A DNA stretch of 64,000 nt from CAIOHW01 sp964432565. Lineage in GTDB: Bacteria > Bdellovibrionota > UBA1018. Under the pieces are notes generated by a model, which was not told the DNA's origin, ran no database searches, and was given only the letters and a program-made list of their open reading frames with translations. Of this stretch, positions 34,028 through 42,600 are shown one piece after another (the stretch's first letter is position 1; each line of letters begins with the position of its first letter). Location of the stretch: the NCBI GenBank assembly GCA_964432565.1, contig CAYSOA010000001.1:62001-126000 (forward strand), given 5' to 3'. A program made the translations under genes and the position numbers.

Positions 34028-34699
34028 TTACTCGATCGTGACCGAAGTCATGCGATCGCCGACAGCGATCTGCCTGGAGACGTCCATACCTTCGGTGACT
34101 TGTCCGAACACCGTGTACGATCGGTCGAGATGGGGATGGCGGCCCAGCGAGATGTAGAACTGGGAGTCGGCGGAGTTTGGGTCGGCGGCGCGGGCCATAG
34201 CCACTGTTCCTTCGACATGGCGACGCTCATTGAATTCGGCCTTGAGCTTTTGACCACTGCCGCCCGTTCCGTTTCCGACGGGATCGCCGCCCTGGATCAC
34301 GAAGCCGGGAACGACTCGATGGAAGGTTAGGCCGTTGTAAAAGCCCTGCTGGATCAGTTCAACGATGCGGGCTACCGTCGCTGGTGCGTCCTTGGAGTAG
34401 AACTTGTACTTGATCACGCCCTTGGTCGTATTCAGGACGACTGTGGCATGGGAAAGTCCGCTGGAATCGGTGTTCAAGTCGATGGCGCCCACTTTTTTCT
34501 CCTCGGTAGTCTGCTGATTCTTGGTGTCACTTGGTTCCTGCGTGCTCTCGGCGGTCCGCGCCTCATTGGCGGGAGTCGTCGTCTCGGTCACAGGGGATTT
34601 CGGCTGGGAGGGGTTTCCTGAACGGGAGCTGACGGCCCAATAGATCAGGCCGGTCATCATTAAAGCCAAAAGCAGATAGGGAAGCTGTCTCGCGTTCAT
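34028..34699 (-). CDS. Membrane-anchored cyclophilin-type peptidyl-prolyl isomerase
   Basis: The 223-residue product has an N-terminal membrane helix (about 6-24), a Thr/Glu/Ser-rich linker (about 28-75) and a cyclophilin domain (about 85-222). The active-site region reads 'LTFHRVVPGFVIQGGDPVGN', with 'GTVAMARAADPNSADSQFYI' and 'YTVFGQVTEGMDV' following. It catalyses cis-trans isomerisation of prolyl bonds, here predicted on the periplasmic side of the inner membrane. No lipobox is visible. It is convergent with the 210-residue protein gene and divergent from tatC. Confidence 0.93.
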   Translation of the reverse strand: MNARQLPYLLLALMMTGLIYWAVSSRSGNPSQPKSPVTETTTPANEARTAESTQEPSDTKNQQTTEEKKVGAIDLNTDSSGLSHATVVLNTTKGVIKYKFYSKDAPATVARIVELIQQGFYNGLTFHRVVPGFVIQGGDPVGNGTGGSGQKLKAEFNERRHVEGTVAMARAADPNSADSQFYISLGRHPHLDRSYTVFGQVTEGMDVSRQIAVGDRMTSVTIE

Positions 34700-34745
34700 G
34701 GTGTTGACACTCCTTTGCCTCGGGCACTATGACCGAGGCCAATCC

Positions 34746-35576
34746 ATGGCTCAAGCACAAACTCCCCCGACAAAGGGTCCGATCATGGGGTTTTTCGACC
34801 ACGCCGACGAACTTCGGGTTCGGTTGATGCGTTGCCTTTACGTCTTTTTCGGCGGTTTCCTGCTTTGTTATTTTCTGGCTGACTCCATTCTGGCTTTTTT
34901 GCGGCAGCCGCTTTTCGATGTGCTCCCCCCCGAACGGCAGCAGCTTTACTTCACCTCGCTTTTTGAGAACTTTCTGACGCATCTCAAGGTGTCGGGATAT
35001 GCGTCGCTGCTTCTTTTTTCCCCGTTTTATTTTTACCAGCTCTGGGGATTTGTCGCTCCCGGGCTTTACGACAAGGAAAAGCGCTGGGTTTTTCCGTTTC
35101 TGGCGGCCGGTGCGGGCTTTTTCACTCTGGGGGCGGGGTTTGCCTACACAGTTCTGTTCCCGGCTGCGTTCCGCTTCTTCGTTCTTTATGGATCGCCCGC
35201 AGACGTGCCGATGCTGACGATCGCTTCCTACTACGATACCTGCCTCAAGCTCATGCTGCTCTTTGGGATCGCCTTTGAGCTTCCGGTGATCGTGGTTTTC
35301 ATGGGGTGGCTTGGGCTGGTGACGCCCCTCCAGCTCAGGGCCAACCGAAGGGCCGCCATTCTCACCATTACCGTGCTCTCGGCACTTTTTGCGCCACCAG
35401 ATGCCGTGTCCATGCTGCTGCTGATGGCGCCGTTGATGCTCATGTACGAAGGGGCGATCGTCGTCATTGCCTGGATTCAGCGCGGGCGCCCTCCCCGAAG
35501 CGTTACCGTGGCCCCCGAGGGGCCGGCTGAGGGTTTTGGGGGCGACCCTTGGCGTGGGCGTTCCCGAGACGCTTGA
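34746..35576 (+). CDS. tatC: Sec-independent protein translocase TatC
   Basis: The ATG at 34746 has GAGG 7 nt upstream. The 276-residue protein contains the conserved TatC opening 'FFDHADELRVRLMRCLYVF', the conserved first periplasmic region and 'YQLWGFVAPGLYDKEKRWVF', with six membrane helices. It recognises twin-arginine signal peptides and forms the receptor of the Tat machinery. No tatA or tatB is adjacent. The C-terminal tail (about 40 residues, Pro/Gly/Arg-rich) is longer than usual. rpsF follows after 114 bp. Confidence 0.96.
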   Translation: MAQAQTPPTKGPIMGFFDHADELRVRLMRCLYVFFGGFLLCYFLADSILAFLRQPLFDVLPPERQQLYFTSLFENFLTHLKVSGYASLLLFSPFYFYQLWGFVAPGLYDKEKRWVFPFLAAGAGFFTLGAGFAYTVLFPAAFRFFVLYGSPADVPMLTIASYYDTCLKLMLLFGIAFELPVIVVFMGWLGLVTPLQLRANRRAAILTITVLSALFAPPDAVSMLLLMAPLMLMYEGAIVVIAWIQRGRPPRSVTVAPEGPAEGFGGDPWRGRSRDA

Positions 35577-35648
35577 GCTCCGTTAAGGAGCGTGGTATCC
35601 GACCAAAAAAATCCTTGCTCGCAGGATGTCTAAAGCGGGCTTTTGGGA

Positions 35649-35668
35649 GTCGGGGAATTCACCCCGAC
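35649..35668 (+). promoter_or_regulatory. Hairpin in the rpsF leader
   Basis: GTCGGGG (35649-35655) and CCCCGAC (35662-35668) form a perfect 7-bp stem with a 6-nt loop, extended by GG/CC with a bulge. It ends 8 nt before the rpsF SD (AAGGAG). In several phyla the S6:S18 complex binds its own leader; whether this hairpin is that element cannot be told from the sequence. Confidence 0.45.
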
Positions 35669-35690
35669 CCATCATCCAGAAGGAGAACAC

Positions 35691-36182
35691 ATGGCTACTC
35701 ACGAAAATACGGGCGTTCTGCCCGGATACGAAACCACGTTCATCACCAAACCGGAAATGACCGATGACGCCCTCAAGGCGCTCCAGCAGAAGCTGATCGG
35801 CGTTGTCGGGCAGTTCGGTGGAGAGATGGTGCTCAACGAAGACTGGGGCAAGCGGAAGCTCGCTTATCCGATTTCGAAGGAAGTGCGCGGTCAGTACACG
35901 TACTTTGTTTACACGGGTAAAGGTGACGTGGTGCACGAAATGGAGCGAACGCTGCGTCTCAATGACCAGGTGCTGCGCTTTCTTTCTGTAAACCTCGAGA
36001 AGGAGTTCAACGCTGAGGACTTCCAGAAGGCTCGTGCCGCGCAGCAGGCTGCTGCGAAGAAGCGCGAGGAAGAGCGTGAAGCGCGTCGTGAAGAGCGCGC
36101 CGGCTACAGTGACCGTCGCTACCGACAGGATTCCGTCGAGCGCAGCTCGGAAGCTCCTGTGGCCTTGGGTTCTGAAGAATAA
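35691..36182 (+). CDS. rpsF: 30S ribosomal protein bS6 with charged C-terminal extension
   Basis: The start at 35691 has an AAGGAG SD and gives 163 residues. The bS6 core (about 12-110) includes 'GYETTFITKPEMTDDALKAL', 'GKRKLAYPISKEVRGQYTYF' and 'LRLNDQVLRFLSVNL'. The remaining 50 or so residues are a highly charged tail (rich in K, E and R, then ending acidic). bS6 pairs with bS18 on the 30S platform. The usual rpsF-rpsR-rplI order is preserved. Confidence 0.97.
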   Translation: MATHENTGVLPGYETTFITKPEMTDDALKALQQKLIGVVGQFGGEMVLNEDWGKRKLAYPISKEVRGQYTYFVYTGKGDVVHEMERTLRLNDQVLRFLSVNLEKEFNAEDFQKARAAQQAAAKKREEEREARREERAGYSDRRYRQDSVERSSEAPVALGSEE

Positions 36183-36213
36183 TTTTAATCGGTTTAACTT
36201 TTAGAGGTCTCAA

Positions 36214-36534
36214 ATGGCGTTCAGAAAAGAAGACAAAATGGACATGGGTTCCCGCGACGATCGTGGCTTTGACGGGGGCAAGGACGGAGATGACCGTGGT
36301 TCACGTCGCGGTGGTGGATTTCAGCGCAAGAAGGTCTGCCGCTTCTGCTCGGATACCGACTATGCCATGGACTACAAGGATGTTCGCATGATGCAGTCCT
36401 TCGTGACCGAGCACGGCAAGATTGTTCCTCGTCGTATTTCCGGTAACTGTGCCATGCATCAGCGCAAGCTGACGTCCGCCGTCAAGCGTGCGCGCAATCT
36501 GGCTTTGGTTGGATACGTTTCTTCCGGTCACTGA
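36214..36534 (+). CDS. rpsR: 30S ribosomal protein bS18 (zinc-type) with N-terminal extension
   Basis: The 106-residue product has a Gly/Asp/Arg-rich N-terminal extension of about 38 residues. The bS18 core follows: 'KKVCRFCSDTDYAMDYKDVR' and 'VPRRISGNCAMHQRKLTSAV'. The CxxC and CxxH pairs are those of the zinc-binding (C+) form of bS18. It binds bS6 on the 30S platform. bS18 is usually 75-90 residues, so the extension is unusual. It lies 31 bp after rpsF. Confidence 0.97.
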   Translation: MAFRKEDKMDMGSRDDRGFDGGKDGDDRGSRRGGGFQRKKVCRFCSDTDYAMDYKDVRMMQSFVTEHGKIVPRRISGNCAMHQRKLTSAVKRARNLALVGYVSSGH

Positions 36535-36539
36535 TTCTC

Positions 36540-37541
36540 GTGCCGTTGGATCCAGTCCAGGAATCCGAAATTCGCGTTGGGCCCACCGTCGATTCGCCGA
36601 AGTTCCGGCAGATCGAGGTGGGCTCACGACGTTTTTCGGGAGGGCTTTTCCTGCTTCTCTCGAGTGCGGTGCTCTATCTGAGTTTTTTTCTTTCCGTATT
36701 GGCGCCGGTGCCTCTGGTCTGGCTGAGACTGCATCAGGGTCGCCGACGGGCTCTGGTGGGAACACTGCTCAGTTTGGCACTGGTGCACGTACTGTCTGGC
36801 CTTCCGGGGTCCCTCGCGTATCTGGTTTTCTCGGCATCTTCGGCTTGGATTTTGGCCGAACTGTTGGTCCGCAGGGCTGATCAGGCCGTGGTTCGTGGGG
36901 CAGATCCTTCACGGACGCCGTTCGAGATTCTGGTGTTCACGGCGCTGGGTTTGCTTTTGGTCCTGGGAGCAGGCATCGGAATCTGGGCCGCGCTTGCCAA
37001 GGTTTCACCTTGGGTGGAGTTGGAAAGGGCTGTCGACTGGCTGGGGGCCGAGATGCTCGCGCAGGCTCCTGCCGGATCTCTCGACGAGGTGCAGCTCGCC
37101 GCACAGAAGCGGGAGTGGATTCGGAACCTTCCGTCGACCGTTGCCATTGCTGTTCTGCTGCAGTGCTGGGCGTCGCTGACGGCGACTCTGAAGCTCAACC
37201 CCTGCCGGATTCGGGAGCGGTTAGGGCTGTCTGCTCTGTACTCTCGGCAGTGGAGAGCGCCAGAGTGGCTCGTCTGGCCGGCCATTCTGTTGGGGTTTGG
37301 AGCGCTTTGGCCTGCATCCGCGTTGTCCGATTTTTGCTGGAACGGACTGAAGGCCGTTCTGGCGTTGTATGGGCTTCAGGGTTTGGCGATTTTGAGCAGC
37401 ATTTTTGACCTTTGGCGCCTGCGGGGATTCACGCGCTCGGCAGCGTTTTTTGTGGTGCTGATGGTGATGCTGCCGCTGGTGCTGGCGCTTGGATTTTTCG
37501 ACCTGTGGTTTGACTTTCGAGCCAAACTCAGGCAGTCATGA
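36540..37541 (+). CDS. DUF2232 (YybS-like) integral membrane protein
   Basis: The GTG at 36540, 5 bp after the rpsR stop, opens a 333-residue protein with about eight hydrophobic helices ('GGLFLLLSSAVLYLSFFLSV', 'ALVGTLLSLALVHVLSGL', 'SAAFFVVLMVMLPLVLALGF' and others). Its position between rpsR and rplI and its topology identify it as the DUF2232/YybS family, found in the same place in Bacillus and deltaproteobacteria. Function is unknown, though the fold recalls ECF-type S components. Confidence 0.85.
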   Translation: MPLDPVQESEIRVGPTVDSPKFRQIEVGSRRFSGGLFLLLSSAVLYLSFFLSVLAPVPLVWLRLHQGRRRALVGTLLSLALVHVLSGLPGSLAYLVFSASSAWILAELLVRRADQAVVRGADPSRTPFEILVFTALGLLLVLGAGIGIWAALAKVSPWVELERAVDWLGAEMLAQAPAGSLDEVQLAAQKREWIRNLPSTVAIAVLLQCWASLTATLKLNPCRIRERLGLSALYSRQWRAPEWLVWPAILLGFGALWPASALSDFCWNGLKAVLALYGLQGLAILSSIFDLWRLRGFTRSAAFFVVLMVMLPLVLALGFFDLWFDFRAKLRQS

Positions 37542-37574
37542 CCGAAAATCTTTAACTCAAGGGTGGAGTTTCAA

Positions 37575-38021
37575 ATGCAGGTTATTCTTCGCGAAAACGT
37601 CGAGAATCTGGGTCGTGTGGGAGACATCGTGAAGGTGTCGGACGGCTACGCACGCAACTATCTGATTCCTCGCAATCTGGTCTTCATGGCCGACGAGGGC
37701 AATGTTCGGGCGATTGAACATCAGAAAAAGCTTCTCGAAAAGCGAGCTCAGGAAGCAAAGCAGGGAGCTCAGGAGCAGGCCAAGGCTCTCTCTCAGGTTG
37801 CAGTCACCATTTTGCGCAAGGTTGGTGAGAACGATCAGTTGTTCGGCTCGGTCACTGCCGGAGACATTGTTGAAGCACTGGCGGCTGCAGGCCACCAGGT
37901 CGAGCGCCGATTTGTGCAGATTGCTGATCCGATCAAGGCTCTTGGCACCTTCTCGGTGATCGTCCGCCTGCTTCCGGATGTCACTGCCACCATCAAGGTG
38001 AATGTGGCGAAGGAAGCCTGA
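37575..38021 (+). CDS. rplI: 50S ribosomal protein bL9
   Basis: The ATG at 37575 with TGGAG upstream gives 148 residues. They start 'MQVILRENVENLGRVGDIVK' and continue 'VSDGYARNYLIPRNLVFMAD', the N-terminal rRNA-binding domain. The connecting helix (about 45-75) and C-terminal domain ('LFGSVTAGDIVEALAAAG') are also present. bL9 binds 23S rRNA near the L1 stalk. A GTG four codons upstream is less likely. A strong terminator follows. Confidence 0.98.
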   Translation: MQVILRENVENLGRVGDIVKVSDGYARNYLIPRNLVFMADEGNVRAIEHQKKLLEKRAQEAKQGAQEQAKALSQVAVTILRKVGENDQLFGSVTAGDIVEALAAAGHQVERRFVQIADPIKALGTFSVIVRLLPDVTATIKVNVAKEA

Positions 38022-38054
38022 TTCGCTTTTCAGGCATTTTGCCGGATTTGAACG

Positions 38055-38088
38055 GGCATCTTCGATTCTTCGGAGATGCCTTTTTTTT
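38055..38088 (+). terminator. Rho-independent terminator after rplI
   Basis: GGCATCT (38055-38061), a 12-nt loop and AGATGCC (38074-38080) form a 7-bp stem followed by eight T residues (38081-38088). It ends the ribosomal transcript 15 bp before the dnaB ATG. The first in-frame ATG of dnaB (38076) lies inside this hairpin, which argues for the later start. Confidence 0.88.
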
Positions 38089-38102
38089 GGGAGTTTTCCA
38101 GC

Positions 38103-39611
38103 ATGATGATGGGTAGCGGGGATCGGGGTGGTCGGGACGATGCCGGAATGGGGCTACCTCCATGGGAAATGCCGATGATGGGTGAACTTCAAGGTCACGC
38201 GCATCGGCCTGGTTCGGCACAGTCCTCGAAGATTCCTCCTCACAGCATCGAGGCCGAGCGCTCGGTGCTGGGTGCCATTCTCCTCAAGAGCGAGGCCATT
38301 TACCAGGTGATCGAGGTGGGCCTCGAGGCCCGCGATTTCTACCATTCCGCCCATCAGAAGATCTTTGAGGTGCTGCTGGCCCTCTCGCAGCGGGGCGAGC
38401 CCGTCGACCACCTGACGGTGACGAACGCGCTCAAGGATCGGCAGTGGTTTGATGCCGTGGGGGGCAGCAGCGCCTTGTTTGCCCTGTTGGAGGAGACGTT
38501 CGCAGTATCGAATGTCGGGCACTATGCTCAGATCATCCGTACTAAGGCACAGTTGCGACGGATGATCGATACCTGTTCGGACATTGTCGAGGAGTCGTTT
38601 GGCCCGGTGGAGGATGTCGAGGCGTTCATGGATGACGCCGAACGCCGTGTTTTTGCAGTCTCCGACACGCGAAGCAACAAGACCTTCTCGTCGATGAGTG
38701 AGCTTCTGATGGGCGCGATGACTCGCATCGAGGAGCTCTCGCAGCGCAAGCAAGAGGTCACCGGAGTCTCTACCGGCTTTCGTGACTTTGACCGCTTGAC
38801 CACTGGCCTTCATCCGGGACAGATCGTGGTGCTGGCCGCCCGTCCGGGGATGGGAAAAACGAGTTGGTTTTTGTCGGCGCTTCAGCATGCCGCCGTTCGT
38901 GACGGAAAGGTCGTCGCTCTATTCTCGCTAGAAATGTCAAAAGAGGAGCTTTGCTTCAAGCTGATCTCGGGTCTTGCACGGATCAACGCGCGAAACTTGA
39001 AGCAGGGGCGTCTTTTGGATCGCGATTGGCAGAGGTTGGGACAGGCTGCTGATGAGCTTTCGAAGTGCCGAATCAAGATCGACGACTCAGGGTCGTTGAC
39101 GGTGATGGACGTGCGCGCTCGATGTCGGCGCCTGTTGGCCATGGAGAAGAAGCTCGACCTGATCGTCATCGATTACCTGCAGCTCATGAAGGGCAGCAAG
39201 TCGAGTTCGAAGGAGACGAATCGCGAGCAGGAGATTTCGGGCATCAGCCGAGGTCTGAAGGAGCTGGCGAAGGAACTCGGGGTTCCGATCATTGTGCTGT
39301 CGCAGTTGAATCGAGGAGTGGAGAACCGGCAGGACAAGCGTCCGATGCTTTCGGACCTTCGTGAGTCGGGCGCCATCGAGCAGGACGCCGACATGGTGGT
39401 CTTCATTCACCGTGAGGACTACTACAACAAGGAAACCGAGCAGAAGGGCATCGCAGAGATCATCATTGCCAAGAACCGTGCGGGCGAAACCGAGACCGTT
39501 AGGCTGGGCTGGGTCGGAGAATTCACGCTTTTCGTGAATCTGGCCGATGAGCCTTCAGGAGCGCCCATTTATCCGGCAAAACCCGCCGAAAAGGGTGGTC
39601 CATCCTTCTGA
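38103..39611 (+). CDS. dnaB: Replicative DNA helicase DnaB
   Basis: The ATG at 38103 with GGGAG upstream gives 502 residues. The N-terminal DnaB domain ('PHSIEAERSVLGAILLKSEA') is followed by the RecA-like helicase domain with Walker A 'ARPGMGKTSWFL', Walker B 'LDLIVIDYLQLM' and 'DLRESGAIEQDADMVVFIHR'. There is no intein. It unwinds DNA at the replication fork as a hexamer. An N-terminal Met/Gly-rich stretch of about 45 residues is extra. Confidence 0.98.
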   Translation: MMMGSGDRGGRDDAGMGLPPWEMPMMGELQGHAHRPGSAQSSKIPPHSIEAERSVLGAILLKSEAIYQVIEVGLEARDFYHSAHQKIFEVLLALSQRGEPVDHLTVTNALKDRQWFDAVGGSSALFALLEETFAVSNVGHYAQIIRTKAQLRRMIDTCSDIVEESFGPVEDVEAFMDDAERRVFAVSDTRSNKTFSSMSELLMGAMTRIEELSQRKQEVTGVSTGFRDFDRLTTGLHPGQIVVLAARPGMGKTSWFLSALQHAAVRDGKVVALFSLEMSKEELCFKLISGLARINARNLKQGRLLDRDWQRLGQAADELSKCRIKIDDSGSLTVMDVRARCRRLLAMEKKLDLIVIDYLQLMKGSKSSSKETNREQEISGISRGLKELAKELGVPIIVLSQLNRGVENRQDKRPMLSDLRESGAIEQDADMVVFIHREDYYNKETEQKGIAEIIIAKNRAGETETVRLGWVGEFTLFVNLADEPSGAPIYPAKPAEKGGPSF

Positions 39612-39692
39612 TATTCTTGGGGAATCGTCCCCGGGGTAGAGAGGGAAAAATAGTTGACTAGTTAGGACCATTATTGGAGGGTCTGGCCGCTT

Positions 39693-42600
39693 ATGGAGCC
39701 GAGCGCCGCCGACAGTCGCTTTTCCCGTCTTCCGTGGATGCGCCCTGCACGCTGGGCAACCTTGCGCCCGTCGTTTCGGCGGGGGCTACCGTGTGTGTTT
39801 GCGTTGTCGCTCACGCTCGGGGGGTGCTCCATGGGGCTCTTCTCAGACGCGACAGACGCGACCGTTCTGGCTCAGAAGCCTTATCGTCCGGAGAACTCTC
39901 TCTGCAGCAATCTCGATATCCGCTCCAATGAAGTCAGCGTTCCCCAGTTTCGTGAGATTCTCGCCTGCCTCAACTCCAACGGATCTCTGAAAGAGATTCA
40001 GGCACTGACCGATCTCATGAGCGATGAAGAGCTGCTGCCTCTCGTTCGTGTCGGAAATGAGCGGTTCTTTAAGAATCCCGTCTATTTATTCCAATTCGAA
40101 AAGACTTTTGCGCAGTGGGTGGCCGAGGGGTGGATCGAGCGGGATCTGGATCAGATCGGAGCGCTGGTTCGAAATGAGCGCTGGGTACGCAGCATGCTGG
40201 CGCTGATGGCCAAGGCGGATGCTCGGCTCTATCCGGCTCTTCGCCTCGTGGCGCTCGACCTCAGTCCGGCGTCGGTCGTAGAGGGGGTCGAGGCTCTGGC
40301 GGCACTCGCCGAGGCTCCCGCATTCCAGAGTATTCAGCGCCAGATCCTGCAATCCGAAGGTGCATTTCTGGACAGCCGGGCGGTTGCCAAATCGATCGCA
40401 TCGTACATCCGCAGGCAGCGCGAGCCGGGTCGCGTGGATGTCGACCGACGATTTCTGAAAGCGCTCGCCGATGGCCAGCTTTTTCAGGTTTTCGACGACT
40501 TTTCGCTCAGCCTGTCTCCTGCCGGAGATCTTCGTGAAACGGTGGCGCGACTCTCGGCGCTTTCCTATCAGTTGAGCGAGCGGGAGCCAGGGGTTCTGGG
40601 GATAGGCCGCAAGGAGGCCGCAAAACTGCACGAACTGATGCGGCTGGTTCATGGGCTCCATGCTCCGATTCCCTGCCTGAAGGCGACGCAGTCCGTTCCC
40701 GACGGAGTTCACTTCATCCTGCGTGAGCTTTCCAGTCGAAGTACGATGGAGTCTGACCGATTCCTTCGGCGCGACAACCTGCTCAACCTGTCGTTGATGA
40801 ACTCGTTTTGTGATTACCCAGAGGCGCTGTCACGGCATTACTCGGCCCTGAAGTCGCTTGCCTCGACGGACACGCTCTTTACGGCCGTCGAAATGGGAAA
40901 ATCCTTCCACCGAAACGGAGAGGCCGAGCTGCTGGTCGATGCTCTTGGTGGTGAAGGAGTCGGCGCGGGCATTCACTCCTCCCTCATGTCTCCGGTTGAG
41001 GAGCTCCTGCCTATCTTGTCGGAGCTGTCATCGCGCGGTGGTTTTGAAGATCTTCTGCTGATTCTTTCCTCGGTGCGAGCCGAAGACCGTCCTCGATGGC
41101 AGCAGGCTCTGCACTTTCTGACCGTTTCGAGACCGGAGCTCGGTGGAGCCGCCATCTATGATGTGTTCTACGATACTCTGGCCGCCACCGACGAAGCGCT
41201 ACTGGGGGATCTTTTGGAAGGGTTCTCGCAGTTCATGGCCGAGGACTCCGATGTCTTTGCTCCGGCCATGAGAAGTCTTCGGCGCGCGATCCTAATGAAC
41301 GATGCGCATCCGATCCTCGATGTCGTGCTGGGACTGCTGGCCGATCCCAACGGGAACCAGGATTTCTTCGAGACGATTTTCAGTACCGCACGCAGCCATC
41401 CCGATGAGTTTGGGGACGCCTTGCGGCTCGTGGGGGAGATGACGCGCGAGGAGGATGGTCGACTCCGGGGCGTTCTTTCTGCGACGGTGCGCATTTTTTC
41501 GAGGTTCGCGGCGCAGGGTGAGTCGGCGGGCCAGGTAAGTGCCCTGCCGGTCCCGGCACTTGATACTGCGCTCATGCGCGCACACTCCTTTAGCCGCGAC
41601 GATGTCGCAAGAATCACCCCTCAGCTCCTGGGGGAGTGGAAAGGGTGTGACGCCCTCTCTCCAACGGCCAGGCTCGATGACTACGAGAGTGCCGACCATG
41701 AGCAGGCTTATCAGTCTTATCTGGACTGTCTCGATGCGGACGGCCAGCACACGGACCTGGTGAGGGATGTGTTCGGGTATCTCGGTTCGCAGAAGACTTC
41801 GACCGGCCGCTCGATGCTACACCACTGGATTGACGGCCTGCGGTCGATCGACCTGGGAACGGAGTCCATCCAGCAGGCGGTTCGAGCGATTTTTGACCTT
41901 TACGACGATGGGACGCTCTTTCGTGCGGTGGATCTGCTGCCCTGGTGGCTGGATCATGACTTTACGGGGGCCGACGATTCGACGGAATCGGGACTGGTCT
42001 CGCCACTTCTCGAAATGATCGCCGATCTGGTCAGGACTGAAGAGCAGTCGCTGGCTCGCCTGCAGAAGCTCTCTGCCGAGCTGGTCGTGGAGGATGGCGC
42101 TCCGGGAGCGTTACGAACGGCACGTCGAGTGGTGGGGGATGTCGAAGAAGCGGTTCCTTTTGCCGACCTCCAGTCGTTTCCGCTCGGTGCGTTCGACTCC
42201 TCGCTTTGGCAATATGAGTGTCTTGCGAGACCAGAAGATCGCCGTGCTCGAGCCGAGCAGCTGGTGGATGATTACCGTTCGGCAGTGAACGGGTGGAACC
42301 TTCTGGGTTCCGGCGCTCCCCGTCGCTCGTGGGCGCTGCCGGAACTGGAAAGCCAACTTTTGCCGGTCGCTGCAAAACTGGCAGATCCGTCAAAGGGGCC
42401 CATTGCATCGAAGCTGCTCGACTTCATGAAGATGGTGTCGCTTGAGGAGGGGGCCACACCCTCTCAGGGACGCCTGCGGCACTGGTCGGAACTTCGTGAC
42501 TGGCTGGTTCTGCGCTCGAATGACTGGCAGTTGATTCCCTATTTCTATCCGGGCGAAGAGAACCCGCGCATGAAGATGGTCACGACGCTCGATCTTTTCG

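Noticed and set aside
39612..39692. Terminator from the GGGGA/TCCCC hairpin after dnaB
   Set aside because: The 5-bp stem is not followed by a T-tract, so dnaB may read through into the large lipoprotein gene.
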